DNA of 64,000 nt from JAVBJV01 sp031546815 (GCA_031546815.1 JAVBJV010000010.1:62001-126000); one strand, 5' to 3'; positions 27,745 through 37,462 are shown, counted from the stretch's first letter. The notes: a model not told the origin generated them from the sequence alone. Numbers and translations: made by a program.

Positions 27745-28103
27745 ACAGCATGCATGAATAATGCCTGTTGTTCGGGGGGAGTTCCAGAATATAATTAATC
27801 AGTAATTTATATTGTATTTTCAACGATATACGGCTGGTGCGGCGAAAATTCTGGTTAAATGGCGTGTTGAGTGCGATATATTTGAATAATTCCAGAAGTT
27901 GCTAATTAGTTCCAAAATAGAATCTAGATAGATTATACTATATATATCCAGTATTTAGGTGTGATTGCATCGGTAAATGGTAATTTAAATTGATATTTAT
28001 TTGTATAATGTATATTATGCTGCAATTACAGTAATGAAATAGAAATGGGCCACTTTTTCAGGCAGCCCATTTTCCAGTCCGGGGCTTAGTCCCGGCTTTT
28101 CAA
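27745..28103. other. AT-rich intergenic region (359 bp), promoter region of the envelope operon
   Basis: About one third G+C by eye, against about 62 percent around it. It contains two exact copies of TTCCAGAA (27782-27789 and 27890-27897), a related TTCCAAAA, several TATAAT-like hexamers, and runs of A and T. No ORF of meaningful size is seen. It is the only place for the promoter of the minus-strand operon to its left and holds the parE terminator on the right. It might also be a remnant of mobile DNA. Confidence 0.55.
28043..28072 (-). terminator. Likely terminator of parE
   Basis: A stem AAATGGGC/GCCCATTT with a 14-base loop is followed by a T-rich tract on the minus strand. A second, weaker hairpin (CCGGG/CCCGG, 28079-28095) lies between it and the parE stop. 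Confidence 0.65.
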
Positions 28104-30071
28104 TCAGACGTCCACCGCTTCCGCCGCGACGCTCTTGGCGTTTTCCTGGATGAACCGGAAGCGTAGTTCCGGTTTACGGCCCATCAGGCTTTCCACGATT
28201 TCGTTGGTGCGGGCCCGATCTTCCGCCGGCGCCACGACCTTCAGCAGCGTGCGCTTGTTCGGGTCCATCGTGGTTTCCTTCAGATAGGCCGGTGGCATTT
28301 CACCCAGGCCTTTGAAGCGGCTGATCTCGACCTTCGATCCGGCCTTGAACACCTTTTTCAGCTGCTGGTCGCGGTCCGCGTCGTCCATTGCGTAGACTGT
28401 CTTCGCACCCTGCGTCAGCCGGTACAGCGGCGGGCAGGCGAGGAACAGGCGACCGGCACGCACCACCTCGGGCAGTTCGCGGTAGAAGAACGTCATCAGC
28501 AGCGAGGCGATATGCGCGCCATCCACGTCGGCGTCGGTCATGATGATGATGCGGCCATAGCGCAGCCGCCCCAGTTCGAACCGGTCGCCCGAGCCGCAGC
28601 CCAGTGCCTCGATCAGGTCTTTCAGTTCCTGGTTCTGCTTCAGCTTGTCGGTCGAGGCAGAGGCTACGTTCAGGATCTTGCCGCGCAACGGCAGCACGGC
28701 CTGCGTCTCGCGCGAACGCGCCTGCTTGGCCGAGCCACCGGCCGAGTCACCTTCGACCAGGAACAGTTCGGTCCCCTGTGAACTCTCGCGCGAGCAGTCC
28801 GTCAGCTTGCCCGGCAGACGCAGGCGACGCGTGGCGGATTTGCGCGGGGTGTCCTTGGCTTCCTTGCGGCGCAGGCGTTCCTCGGCCCGTTCGATGGCGA
28901 AGGCGAGCAGGTTGTCCGCCGTGGCCGGATCGCCGGTCAGCCAGTGGTCCACCCGGTCGCGCAGCGCCGCTTCCACGTATTTGGCGGCCGACGGGCTGGT
29001 CAGCTTTTCCTTGGTCTGGCCCTGGAAATGCGGGTCGCGAATGAACACCGACAGCTTGGCGGCACAGCCCGCGAACAGATCGTCCGCCGTCACCTGTGCG
29101 GCACGGCGGTTGTTCTTCAGCTCGCCATAGGCGCGCAGGCCCTTCAGCAGCGCGGCGCGGAAGCCGTTCTCGTGCGTGCCGCCCTGCGGCGTGGGGACCG
29201 TGTTGCAGTATGTGTGCACGAAGCCGTCGGCGCGCTCGACCCAGGTGATCGCCCATTCCATCCGGCCCTGATCGTCTGGGAAGGTTGCATCGCCCGAGAA
29301 GGGGGCGGGGATCACTTTCTCCATCCCCTCGGTGTCGGCGTTCAGGCTGTCCACCAGGCCGCCGGGGAAATGCAGCACGGCCTCGGCCGGGACCGCGTCG
29401 CCCTTCAGCAGCGCGGGATCGCACGACCAGCGGATCTCAACCCCGCGGAACAGATACGCCTTCGACCGGCACATCCGGTACAGGCGGTCGGGGCGGAAAT
29501 TGTGCTCGGCGAAGATGGTCGGGTCGGGCTTGAAGCAGATCGAGGTACCGCGCCGGTTGGCGATCGCGCCGCCGTCTTCCAGCTTGGTGATCGCCTTGCC
29601 CTTGGAATAGGACTGCCGCCACAGGCGCTTGTCGCGCGCGACTTCCACATCCATGCGTTCGCTGAGCGCGTTCACCACCGAACTGCCCACCCCGTGCAAG
29701 CCGCCCGAGGTCGCATAGGCCTTGCCGCCGAACTTGCCACCCGAATGCAAGGTGGTAAGAATAACTTCCAACGCACTGAGATTTTTGAATTTTGGATGCG
29801 GGTCGACCGGAATGCCGCGGCCATTGTCGCGCACGGTCAACCAGTTGCCGGGGGCCAACTTCACCTCGATGAAGGAGGCATGTCCGGCCACGGCCTCGTC
29901 CATCGAGTTATCGAGAATTTCGGCCGCCAGATGGTGATAGGCGGATTCATCCGTTCCGCCGATATACATGCCAGGGCGACGACGGACGGGTTCCAGTCCT
30001 TCGAGAACTTCAATGTCTTTGGCCGAGTAGGAATCACTCGGAGCTTTCGGTGCGCCGAAAAGATCGCTCAT
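28104..30071 (-). CDS. parE: DNA topoisomerase IV subunit B
   Basis: The 655-residue ATPase subunit works with ParC to unlink chromosomes. GHKL motifs: EILDNSMDEAVAG, DNGRGIPVD, GGLHGVGSSVVNAL. TOPRIM part: FLVEGDSAGGSAKQAR, LPLRGKILNV and IIMTDADVDGAHIASLLMTFF. The length and RSRETQAVLPLRGKILNVA segment match ParE rather than the longer GyrB of this group. parC is not in the window. It faces away from the autotransporter gene. Confidence 0.96.
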   Translation of the reverse strand: MSDLFGAPKAPSDSYSAKDIEVLEGLEPVRRRPGMYIGGTDESAYHHLAAEILDNSMDEAVAGHASFIEVKLAPGNWLTVRDNGRGIPVDPHPKFKNLSALEVILTTLHSGGKFGGKAYATSGGLHGVGSSVVNALSERMDVEVARDKRLWRQSYSKGKAITKLEDGGAIANRRGTSICFKPDPTIFAEHNFRPDRLYRMCRSKAYLFRGVEIRWSCDPALLKGDAVPAEAVLHFPGGLVDSLNADTEGMEKVIPAPFSGDATFPDDQGRMEWAITWVERADGFVHTYCNTVPTPQGGTHENGFRAALLKGLRAYGELKNNRRAAQVTADDLFAGCAAKLSVFIRDPHFQGQTKEKLTSPSAAKYVEAALRDRVDHWLTGDPATADNLLAFAIERAEERLRRKEAKDTPRKSATRRLRLPGKLTDCSRESSQGTELFLVEGDSAGGSAKQARSRETQAVLPLRGKILNVASASTDKLKQNQELKDLIEALGCGSGDRFELGRLRYGRIIIMTDADVDGAHIASLLMTFFYRELPEVVRAGRLFLACPPLYRLTQGAKTVYAMDDADRDQQLKKVFKAGSKVEISRFKGLGEMPPAYLKETTMDPNKRTLLKVVAPAEDRARTNEIVESLMGRKPELRFRFIQENAKSVAAEAVDV

Positions 30072-30325
30072 GTCAGGTTCCGGGAATACAGACCGGTCTT
30101 GTAGCTTCAGGCGGGAGTCGGCTTCAACCCCGGAAGATGCAGCGTAATATAATACTCAAAACCGCAGTGGATGAAGCGTGGTATTTGGGGGCTGAAAATA
30201 TCGCTCAAAAAAGAAATTAATGGCCCATTAATACTTTCGAAAATCTACTTATTAGTTTATTAACAAATTCATAACGTCTGCGGAAATGCAGGTGTGGTGA
30301 GAAATAAAATTTCCAGAGGTGCGCC
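30072..30325. promoter_or_regulatory. Divergent promoter region between parE and the autotransporter, with a palindrome
   Basis: The 254-base gap holds the promoters of both genes. A perfect palindrome at 30216-30232 (ATTAATGG-C-CCATTAAT) is in an AT-rich tract about 94 bases upstream of the autotransporter start. This resembles a LysR-type or other dimeric regulator site, and no other regulator gene is nearby. Confidence 0.5.
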
Positions 30326-33300
30326 GTGGTCCGTCCGATAATTGCTCTGCCTTGCCAATCTTCTTTTGAAGATAAATTCCACCAAAAACTGGCAACGGCG
30401 GTCCATGTGCTGCGCAGCTTTGCTGATGGGGCTAGTATAACCAAAATCCAGACCCGGGCTTTGTATATGGCAGCGTCGGCCCTTGTCGGGTGGTTTTGTG
30501 TCACGCCCGCATTCGCCCAGACATGTCCGTCCCCGGCAGTGGTCAATAATACACAATGTACGGTTCCGCCCGGCACGACTCTCACGGTTACTACCGCAGG
30601 GACCACGGGACTGAATGCCAACGGACAGGCCGGGCAGATCACGGGTGATGGAGCGATTATCCGATTGGGGGGAGCCACCACAACCGGGGCCCTTGCCCAA
30701 GGGGGGGGCACTATCAGCCTCTCGGGTTCTACAGTGATAACAGCCTCGGCTGCGCCATCTGGGCAGGTCGGGGTGCGCGCTGTCGGCGTCGGCAGCACGA
30801 TTACGGGTGCAGGATCGACGATCACCATCGTACCAGTGCCTGCGACGAAAGTAGCAAATAACATGATCGGGGTGCTGGCCGAAGGTGGCGGCACGATCGA
30901 GTTTACGAATACAAGCGTTACGTCCAGCAGCGCCACGAATGGCATCGGCAATTATGGCCTGGTTTCAGACGGTGTGGGAAGCCGGATTTCCTTTACCGGG
31001 GGATCTGTGACTACCTCGTCGCGCGGGGCCTTTTCCGTTCTGGCGCGAAATGGGGGTGTTGTAGCACTGGATGGCGGTACGCAGGTTTCGTCGGCCGGTA
31101 TGCAGAATACAGCAACGCTTGCTTATAGCCATGCCCTTTACGCACAGGGTGCTGGAAGTTCGATCAGCGCAACTGGCATTACAGTCACCGCAACCGGCAC
31201 CGGCGGTAATGCCGCGCGTGCCGAAGACGGGGCCGGTCTCACCATCACCAACAGCACGTTCAACACCAGTGGCGCGGGTTCAGCAATCGAACCCACCGCT
31301 GTTGTGCGCGTTACGTCCGGCGGCCAGGCACAAATTACTGGCAGTATGCTCAACGCGACGGGGGCGTCGGGGCATGGGGTTTTTGCTCGGGACGTCGGAA
31401 CCTCCGTCCAGATTACCAATACGCAGATGAAAATCAGTGGCTATCGTGCGGTTGGTATGCACGTCCTCGATGGGGCTACCGCCAGGGTCGAGGGCAGCAC
31501 GATTCACCTCGTGGATAACCTGACGACCCAGCGCAGTCTTCACGGTATCACGGTGGACAATGTAGGCTCCGAGCTGACGCTCATCAACAGCGACATCATC
31601 ACGGAAACTTCGACTGGCCATGGGGTGCGGGTGAATTCCGGGGCTGTGGCCACCATCCTTGGCGGGTCGATCACAACTGGTGCATTGCGCATCACGAATC
31701 CGGCCCACCTGACAACCGGTGTGAATGCCTCGGCACTCCAGAGCAGCGGTGGTGCCAGAATCACAGCGACCAATGTGACGCTTGCGACATATGGCGATGG
31801 CAATTCCATGGGCGCCACGGTCGACATGGGGGGGTATATCGAACTGATTGGCGGTTCTGTGACCACCTACGGCTCTGCAACCGGCCTGCAGGAAAACGAT
31901 GCACGCCGTCCACATGGGGTGATGGCACGCCGCCCAGGGGCCGTGCTGGTTGTAACGGGAACCCGTATCGAAACGCATGGTCTGGAAGGTTTTGGTGCGG
32001 TTGCCGATGACGGTGCGATCGTAACGCTGAACGATCTTTCCGTGAAGACGCTGGGGCAGAGGGCGATCGGTCTGTACTCGATTGTCGAAAATCCCGGCGC
32101 AGGGAATCTGGCCAGCATTACCTCAAACACCATCACCGTTGAAACCTTCGGCGAGATGGCAACCGGTGCCTTGGTGCACCAGGGCTTCTACGAAGCGCCA
32201 GCGCTGCTGACTCTCAATGATTCGACAGTCACAACACATGGCAATCAGGCTGCCGGTCTGGCAGCGGGGACGGGCGGCACGCTGGTTGCCAACCGGAGCA
32301 CTGCCACGACTGAGGGCACCGATTCATACGGTGCATTTGCCAGAAGCAATCCCAGCTCTGTCACGCTGGTTGACTCCAGGGTTCGTGCTACCGGCGCATT
32401 TGCACATGGCGCGCTGGCGCAGGATGGCGGTCGGATCAATGGAACCGGTAGCAGCGTCATAGCAACCGGCGCATCGGCCTCCGCACTCTACGCCGTGAGC
32501 GGCCCGGATCTGGTATCGCTGGCGGATTTCACCGCGAGCACTCTGACCAACGTCAGCGGACCGACCATCGGCGTTGCAGGTAACGCCGATATTACCCTGA
32601 CCAATTCTGTGGCTGGTGGCAGTGGACAATGGTTGCAGGTGGGAACGGTCGATGATTTCCCGGCCATGCCGGTACGTCCGTCCAGCCTGACGCCTGGCCT
32701 TGCGAATATCAACCTGTTCGGATCAACCGTCACAGGAACGGCCTTTACTGCACCGGGAAGCGTTTCGAATGTAACGCTTGCGGCAAACAGCATCTGGAAC
32801 ATGACGGGAGATTCCAATCTCACCAATCTGATCAATGATTTCAGCCAGATCCTGTATTCGGCACCAACGAATGGTGTGTACAAAACCCTGACGGTGGATA
32901 ACGACTATAGCGGGGTTGGCGCTGCGCTGATCGCGTTGAACACCACATTGAACGCGGGGGGATCGCTGCCCGCACAGGCGACCGATCGTCTGATCATCAA
33001 CGGCAATGCAACCGGCGCCACGCGCATCATGGTCCATGGCTCGGGCAATGGCGCTTACACATCGGCTGCGACGACCTCCCTCAATAATGAAGGGATCTCA
33101 CTGGTGCAGGTTGCGGGGACATCCACGGAAGCCGCGTTTGCGCTGGCCAATCCCGGCGGATATGTCGCGGCGGGGCCGTTCCAGTATCGTCTGTATGCAT
33201 ACGGGCCGGGGGCAAGCGCCGGTGTGGCTGCGGCGGAACAGAACCTGACCACCAATACAGCTGGAACACACTGGGATTATCGTCTGCAGAACCCGTATGT

Positions 33301-34366
33301 GGTGCCGCCCGTGCCGCCAGAAAATTGCGAGGCACTGGGGACCTGTCAGCCAACGCCGCCGCCAGCGAAGCCCGAACGGCCGACGCTGCTGGTGCCGCAG
33401 GCGCCCACCTACATCAACCTGCCGACTGCCATGATGCATGCCGGGTTCCAGGATATCGACATGCTGCACCGTCGCCTGGGCGAACTGCACGACGACAACC
33501 CCAACGCCCTGAACCGCGCCGGTCGCGACCAGACCGATGGCGAGTCCTTCGTGCGCGTTTATGGCGGTATGTTCGATTATGACTCGAACCGCAGCTACAA
33601 CCAGTATGGCTATAATTCGGATGTGAACTACGTTGCGCTGCAGGTTGGCTCGAACGTCTTCTCGCATCGGAACGAAAACGCCATCACCCGCGTCGGCTTC
33701 GCGCTGACCTTCGGCACCATGTCGATGGAGACCAACTCGCCCAACGTGTTCGAAGGCCGCAGCAAGGCGACTGTGAATACGTATTCGCTGCAGGGCTACA
33801 TGACCCGGCAGTGGGACAGCGGTTTCTACATCGACAGCGTGCTGTCCTATGGCCTGTTCGAGGGGGATATCAGCAGCTACGCGATCAGCAATGTCGGTGA
33901 CGTCAGCGGCAACACGTTCGCCGCCGGGATCGAGATCGGCCGCCCGTGGCACTTTGCCGAGAAATGGACGCTCGAGCCGCAGCTGCAGCTGGTCTATCTG
34001 CGTGCCAGCTTCAACAACAGCACCCATACAGATGGCGTTGTCTTCGGTGCAGGTTCACCGCAGCAGCTGGTCGGCCGTGTTGGGGGGCGTCTGACACGTG
34101 CGTTCCGCACAGATGACAACCAGCTGATCACGCCGTATGCAAAGTTGAACCTGATCCACGGATTCCTCGATAGCAGCGATGTGTCGCTCAGCGGGACGAC
34201 GTTTGCCTCGGGCGACTACGGCACGGCGCTGCAGATTGGCGGCGGTATGACGGGAACGCTGGACCAGAACTGGTCGCTCTATGCCGATGCTGCCTGGCAG
34301 CGCAGCCTGCACGATGGTGGTTTCGGCGGCTGGGTTGCCAATGCCGGGGTTCGCTACGTCTGGTAA
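30326..34366 (+). CDS. Type Va autotransporter with beta-helix passenger
   Basis: The 1346-residue secreted surface protein starts at a GTG with an AGAGGTG site. The first 47 residues form a long N-terminal extension before a classic signal peptide (about 48-66, ending AFAQ), like extended signal peptides of other large autotransporters. Residues about 67-960 form a passenger of about 20 short, degenerate repeats with G-(x)-V-(x)-S-(x)-V-T-T-(x)-G patterns, as in pertactin-like right-handed beta-helices. A Pro-rich linker follows at about 1010-1035. The C-terminal 280 residues are a membrane barrel ending in VRYVW, with a terminal aromatic residue. Role in adhesion is inferred. Confidence 0.88.
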   Translation: MVRPIIALPCQSSFEDKFHQKLATAVHVLRSFADGASITKIQTRALYMAASALVGWFCVTPAFAQTCPSPAVVNNTQCTVPPGTTLTVTTAGTTGLNANGQAGQITGDGAIIRLGGATTTGALAQGGGTISLSGSTVITASAAPSGQVGVRAVGVGSTITGAGSTITIVPVPATKVANNMIGVLAEGGGTIEFTNTSVTSSSATNGIGNYGLVSDGVGSRISFTGGSVTTSSRGAFSVLARNGGVVALDGGTQVSSAGMQNTATLAYSHALYAQGAGSSISATGITVTATGTGGNAARAEDGAGLTITNSTFNTSGAGSAIEPTAVVRVTSGGQAQITGSMLNATGASGHGVFARDVGTSVQITNTQMKISGYRAVGMHVLDGATARVEGSTIHLVDNLTTQRSLHGITVDNVGSELTLINSDIITETSTGHGVRVNSGAVATILGGSITTGALRITNPAHLTTGVNASALQSSGGARITATNVTLATYGDGNSMGATVDMGGYIELIGGSVTTYGSATGLQENDARRPHGVMARRPGAVLVVTGTRIETHGLEGFGAVADDGAIVTLNDLSVKTLGQRAIGLYSIVENPGAGNLASITSNTITVETFGEMATGALVHQGFYEAPALLTLNDSTVTTHGNQAAGLAAGTGGTLVANRSTATTEGTDSYGAFARSNPSSVTLVDSRVRATGAFAHGALAQDGGRINGTGSSVIATGASASALYAVSGPDLVSLADFTASTLTNVSGPTIGVAGNADITLTNSVAGGSGQWLQVGTVDDFPAMPVRPSSLTPGLANINLFGSTVTGTAFTAPGSVSNVTLAANSIWNMTGDSNLTNLINDFSQILYSAPTNGVYKTLTVDNDYSGVGAALIALNTTLNAGGSLPAQATDRLIINGNATGATRIMVHGSGNGAYTSAATTSLNNEGISLVQVAGTSTEAAFALANPGGYVAAGPFQYRLYAYGPGASAGVAAAEQNLTTNTAGTHWDYRLQNPYVVPPVPPENCEALGTCQPTPPPAKPERPTLLVPQAPTYINLPTAMMHAGFQDIDMLHRRLGELHDDNPNALNRAGRDQTDGESFVRVYGGMFDYDSNRSYNQYGYNSDVNYVALQVGSNVFSHRNENAITRVGFALTFGTMSMETNSPNVFEGRSKATVNTYSLQGYMTRQWDSGFYIDSVLSYGLFEGDISSYAISNVGDVSGNTFAAGIEIGRPWHFAEKWTLEPQLQLVYLRASFNNSTHTDGVVFGAGSPQQLVGRVGGRLTRAFRTDDNQLITPYAKLNLIHGFLDSSDVSLSGTTFASGDYGTALQIGGGMTGTLDQNWSLYADAAWQRSLHDGGFGGWVANAGVRYVW

Positions 34367-34373
34367 AATCAGT

Positions 34374-34408
34374 CCGGCCAGACCGCGCTGTTAACGTGGT
34401 CTGGCCGG
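34374..34408. terminator. Hairpin between the autotransporter and dps genes
   Basis: An 11-bp perfect stem (CCGGCCAGACC/GGTCTGGCCGG) with a 13-base loop lies between two convergent genes. Neither side has a strong T-run, so termination is likely but not certain. Confidence 0.7.
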
Positions 34409-34431
34409 GCAGGTGGCTCTTTAAATCAGGT

Positions 34432-34914
34432 TCAGTTTTTCGCCTGGAGATGCGCTTCCAGGAACCACAGCGATTTGTCGAGGTCGCGCGACAGGCCGGT
34501 CAGGATGTCGGCCGCATCGGCTTCACCCGCTTCGTCGACTTCATCGATGTTCTTGCGCACGAGATTGGCAAGCGCGCCATAACGCGCGGCCAGCGCCGTC
34601 ACATGGTCGAGGCCGGCTGAAATATCGGTCGGATAGGCTTCCAGCTTCGTCGATTTGGCGATGACCTGCGTGGTGCCCAGCGCCGTGCCGCCCAGTGCGG
34701 CGACGCGTTCGGCGATGGTGTCGGCATGGCCATCCAGCAAGGCTGCAAAACCGTCGAACATTTCGTGCAGGGCGATGAAATTCGGCCCTTTGACGTTCCA
34801 GTGTGCCTGCTTGGTGATGAGCTTCAGATCCAGCACATCGGCCAGACGGTCGTTCAGCAGCGAAATGGCGGCCTTCTTGGCGTTGCTGGGCAGGTTGTTC
34901 AGAGTTTTATGCAT
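34432..34914 (-). CDS. dps: Dps family ferritin-like DNA-protection protein
   Basis: The 160-residue protein forms a 12-mer that stores iron and shields DNA from peroxide. The ferroxidase pattern HWNVKGPNFIALHEMFDG (about residues 36-53) is typical of Dps, and the terminal helix RDLDKSLWFLEAHLQ is also present. The start at 34914 has a GGAAGGA site and sits only 7 bases after the end of the MFS gene, so the two may be co-transcribed. An extra 15-residue start is unlikely. Confidence 0.95.
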   Translation of the reverse strand: MHKTLNNLPSNAKKAAISLLNDRLADVLDLKLITKQAHWNVKGPNFIALHEMFDGFAALLDGHADTIAERVAALGGTALGTTQVIAKSTKLEAYPTDISAGLDHVTALAARYGALANLVRKNIDEVDEAGEADAADILTGLSRDLDKSLWFLEAHLQAKN

Positions 34915-34921
34915 GTGTTTC

Positions 34922-36574
34922 TCAATCCTTCCGGGAAACAGATGGGGACGCGGGGGCATTTTGCCACCCCCAGCCCTGTTGTTGAGGCGGTAAATTCAGG
35001 TAGCGTTCTGCAACCGGCGGGTTGGTCCCCCGGTGAAACGACGAAGCATGTGCCAACGTTGCACGATCCGCGTCGGTCAGACGGGCGGCCTCGCGCAGAT
35101 GGTCGGTCCAGGATTCAACCGTCCAGCTCTCCATCCATAACTCGGGATGGGCCACGTTTTCAAACAATCGCCAGTGTCTGGCCCCAACGCGACGGCGCAC
35201 GCGTTCGCATTCAACCATGGCGGCAAGAAACGCTGGGCGATCTTCGGCGTTGACTTCGTAGCGCAGGATTTCCAGCACCTGATCGCGGCTTTTGGGCAGA
35301 ATGGCGGCCAGTTCCGGGGCTGGGGCTTCGGGGACCGGCTGGCTGAAACCTGGCGTGACGAGGGCGTGCGGATTGGTGTCCAGCGGCAGATCGCGCACCG
35401 CCAGCGCCACCAGACACCCGACGGCACCCGCCACAATCAGCGATGCCGGAACGCCCGCTGCCGTCGCCAGCCAGCCCCAGAAGGCCGAACCCAGCGCCAG
35501 CGCGCCGAAGAAGCTGAGCTGATAAATTCCCATCGCCCGCGCCCGCACCCAGGCCGGGCAGGCGAGCTGGGCTGCAGCTTGTGCTGTGCTGGCCGCGCAG
35601 ATCCAGCCGATGCCGAACAGTGCCATGCTGATGCCGGCGACGCTCCAGTGCGGCACCAGCGCCAGACCCAGTATCCCGGCGCACGACGTGATCGATGCCA
35701 GCAGCACGATGTTGCTGCGGCTGAAATGCTTGCGGAAGAATGGCAGCAGAAATCCGCCGCCAACCGCGCCCGCGCCCATCAGCCCCAGCAGCATGCCATA
35801 GGCTTCCGGCCCCAGCAGCAGGCGGTCTTTCACCACCAGCGGCAGCAGCCCCCACGGGGCCGATGTGAACGCAAAGAACGCCACCGCACGCACAATGGCG
35901 GCGCGCATCGTGGGCGTCGCCGCGACAAAGCGAATACCGGTGCCGACTGCCGAGAGGAAAAATTCGCGCGGCAGATGGCTTTCGGGTGGCACGCGCTTCC
36001 AGAAATAAATCACCCCGATCACGCCGAAGAACGATATGGCGTTCAGCGTGAACGCGGCCTCGGCCCCGGCGGCTGCCACCAGCAGCCCGGCCAGCGCAGG
36101 CCCCACGGCGCGCGCCAGATTGAACCCGATGGCGTTCAGTGCCAGCGCCTGCACCAGATCGTCGCGCGGCACGGTCTCGGGCACGGTCGCGGCCCAGGCG
36201 GGCATGTTCATCGCCATCCCGGCACCGATGGCAAAGGTGAAACCCAGCAACAGCCACGGCGTGGTCATGTCGAGTGCTGTGGTAATGGCAAGACCCATGG
36301 CAGCCAGCAGCATCCAGATCTGCGTGGCGAGCAGAAAGCGGCGCCGATCCACAATATCGGCCAGCGCTCCGGCGGGCAGGGCGAACAGGAATACGGGCAA
36401 CAGCGTTGCGGCCTGCACCAGACTGACCATCAGCGGGTCGGGGGACAGGCTGGTCATCATCCAGCCCGCGCCGGTGTTCTGCATCCACGTGCCCAGACCG
36501 GTGGCCAGATTGGCGATCCAGAGGGCGCGAAAAACCGGGTGACGCAGCGGAACAAGAGCAGCGGGAAGAATCAT
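34922..36574 (-). CDS. MFS exporter (PF05977 type) with a C-terminal cytoplasmic domain
   Basis: The 550 residues include about 10-12 membrane helices in the first 400 (starting PLRHPVFRALWIANLATGLGTWMQNTG, a hallmark of the MFS_3/EntS-like group). About 125 cytoplasmic residues then contain EILRYEVNAEDRPAFLAAMVECERVRRRVGA and LFENVAHPELWMESWTVESW. That extra part resembles a ferredoxin-like ABM domain fused to a transporter, as known in this family. The substrate is unknown; relatives export siderophores or drugs. dps follows closely, which may hint at an iron link. Confidence 0.85.
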   Translation of the reverse strand: MILPAALVPLRHPVFRALWIANLATGLGTWMQNTGAGWMMTSLSPDPLMVSLVQAATLLPVFLFALPAGALADIVDRRRFLLATQIWMLLAAMGLAITTALDMTTPWLLLGFTFAIGAGMAMNMPAWAATVPETVPRDDLVQALALNAIGFNLARAVGPALAGLLVAAAGAEAAFTLNAISFFGVIGVIYFWKRVPPESHLPREFFLSAVGTGIRFVAATPTMRAAIVRAVAFFAFTSAPWGLLPLVVKDRLLLGPEAYGMLLGLMGAGAVGGGFLLPFFRKHFSRSNIVLLASITSCAGILGLALVPHWSVAGISMALFGIGWICAASTAQAAAQLACPAWVRARAMGIYQLSFFGALALGSAFWGWLATAAGVPASLIVAGAVGCLVALAVRDLPLDTNPHALVTPGFSQPVPEAPAPELAAILPKSRDQVLEILRYEVNAEDRPAFLAAMVECERVRRRVGARHWRLFENVAHPELWMESWTVESWTDHLREAARLTDADRATLAHASSFHRGTNPPVAERYLNLPPQQQGWGWQNAPASPSVSRKD

Positions 36575-36626
36575 GACATGTGTATGATCTTACGCATGCC
36601 CCAAGAATGAAAGGGCTGTTTTGTTT

Positions 36627-37397
36627 TTATTCCGCCATGGCTGACATGCGTGTGCAGACGCTGTCGGGCAGAGCGCCCTCGGTGCGGGGGCGCCACTTGC
36701 CGTGCTGCAGAATCTCGGTGTGCTTGAAGCGCGCCTTGTAGGACATCTTGGGACTCTCGGGCACCCAGTAGCCCAGATACACATACGGCAGCTTCAGCGT
36801 GCGCGCGTATTCCACCAGCCACAGGATCGCCCATGTGCCAAGCGAGTTGCGCGCCAGCCCCGGGTCGAAGAACGAATACACGGCCGACAGTCCATCGCTG
36901 AGGAAATCCGTCAGACACGCACCGATCAGCGTTTCGTCGGCGGCGCGGAATTCGATCAGCGCGGTCTCGATCGGTGTGTCCTTGATCATCGCGCGGTAAT
37001 CGTAGAACCCCATCATCGCCATATCGCCATCGGCATGCCGCGCCTGCTGATACCGCTGGAACAGGGCAAACTGCTCCGACGTGGCGCGCGCGGGCAACAC
37101 GTGCCCGGTAATCCCGGCATTGGCCCGGTTGATGCGCCGCTGCCCGCGGTCGGGCGAGAACGCCGCCACGTTGATGCGGATGGGGATACACGACGAACAG
37201 CCGATGCAGACCGGCGTGTAGGCAATATTGTGACTGCGGCGGAACCCTTGCCGCGACAGGCGGTCGTGCATTGGGTCCGCATCCGGGCCGGACAGTTCCG
37301 TGACCAGCTTGCGTTCCACCCGTCCCGCCACATACGGGCAGGGCAGAGGCGCGCTGGTATAGAAAAACTGCGGTCGGTCGGGTTGCTTGCTGTTCAT
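36627..37397 (-). CDS. bpt: Aspartate/glutamate leucyltransferase (leucyl-tRNA-protein transferase)
   Basis: Adds leucine from Leu-tRNA to proteins that start with Asp or Glu, marking them for ClpS/ClpAP decay. The 256-residue protein has the arginyltransferase N-domain (FFYTSAPLPCPYVAGRVERKLVTEL), the CIGCSSCIPIRINVAAF segment with its cysteines, and the C-domain YDYRAMIKDTPIE and LGYWVPESPKMSYKARF. These mark the bacterial Bpt type. The first two codons are GTG and ATG; ATG at 37397 is preferred. Confidence 0.93.
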   Translation of the reverse strand: MNSKQPDRPQFFYTSAPLPCPYVAGRVERKLVTELSGPDADPMHDRLSRQGFRRSHNIAYTPVCIGCSSCIPIRINVAAFSPDRGQRRINRANAGITGHVLPARATSEQFALFQRYQQARHADGDMAMMGFYDYRAMIKDTPIETALIEFRAADETLIGACLTDFLSDGLSAVYSFFDPGLARNSLGTWAILWLVEYARTLKLPYVYLGYWVPESPKMSYKARFKHTEILQHGKWRPRTEGALPDSVCTRMSAMAE

Positions 37398-37411
37398 CAC
37401 GACATGAGAGG

Positions 37412-37462
37412 GGGCTGGCCTGTTGCACAGACCAGCCCAGTTTCCCCGATCAGGCGGGGAAA
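37412..37462. terminator. Two adjacent hairpins between aldh and bpt
   Basis: GGGCTGG/CCAGCCC (37412-37438), whose loop is extended by CTGT/ACAG, and TTTCCCC/GGGGAAA (37441-37462) lie in the 92-base gap. They probably end transcription of the aldehyde dehydrogenase gene, but a T-run is missing. Confidence 0.55.

Noticed and set aside
30326..34366. CRISPR-like or tandem DNA repeats in the autotransporter
   Set aside because: The repeats are only degenerate protein beta-helix rungs. No exact DNA repeat of useful length was seen.
35147..36610. 487-codon plus-strand frame over the MFS gene
   Set aside because: Antisense shadow; its translation is Gln/His/Arg-rich with no domain, while the minus strand encodes a clear transporter.
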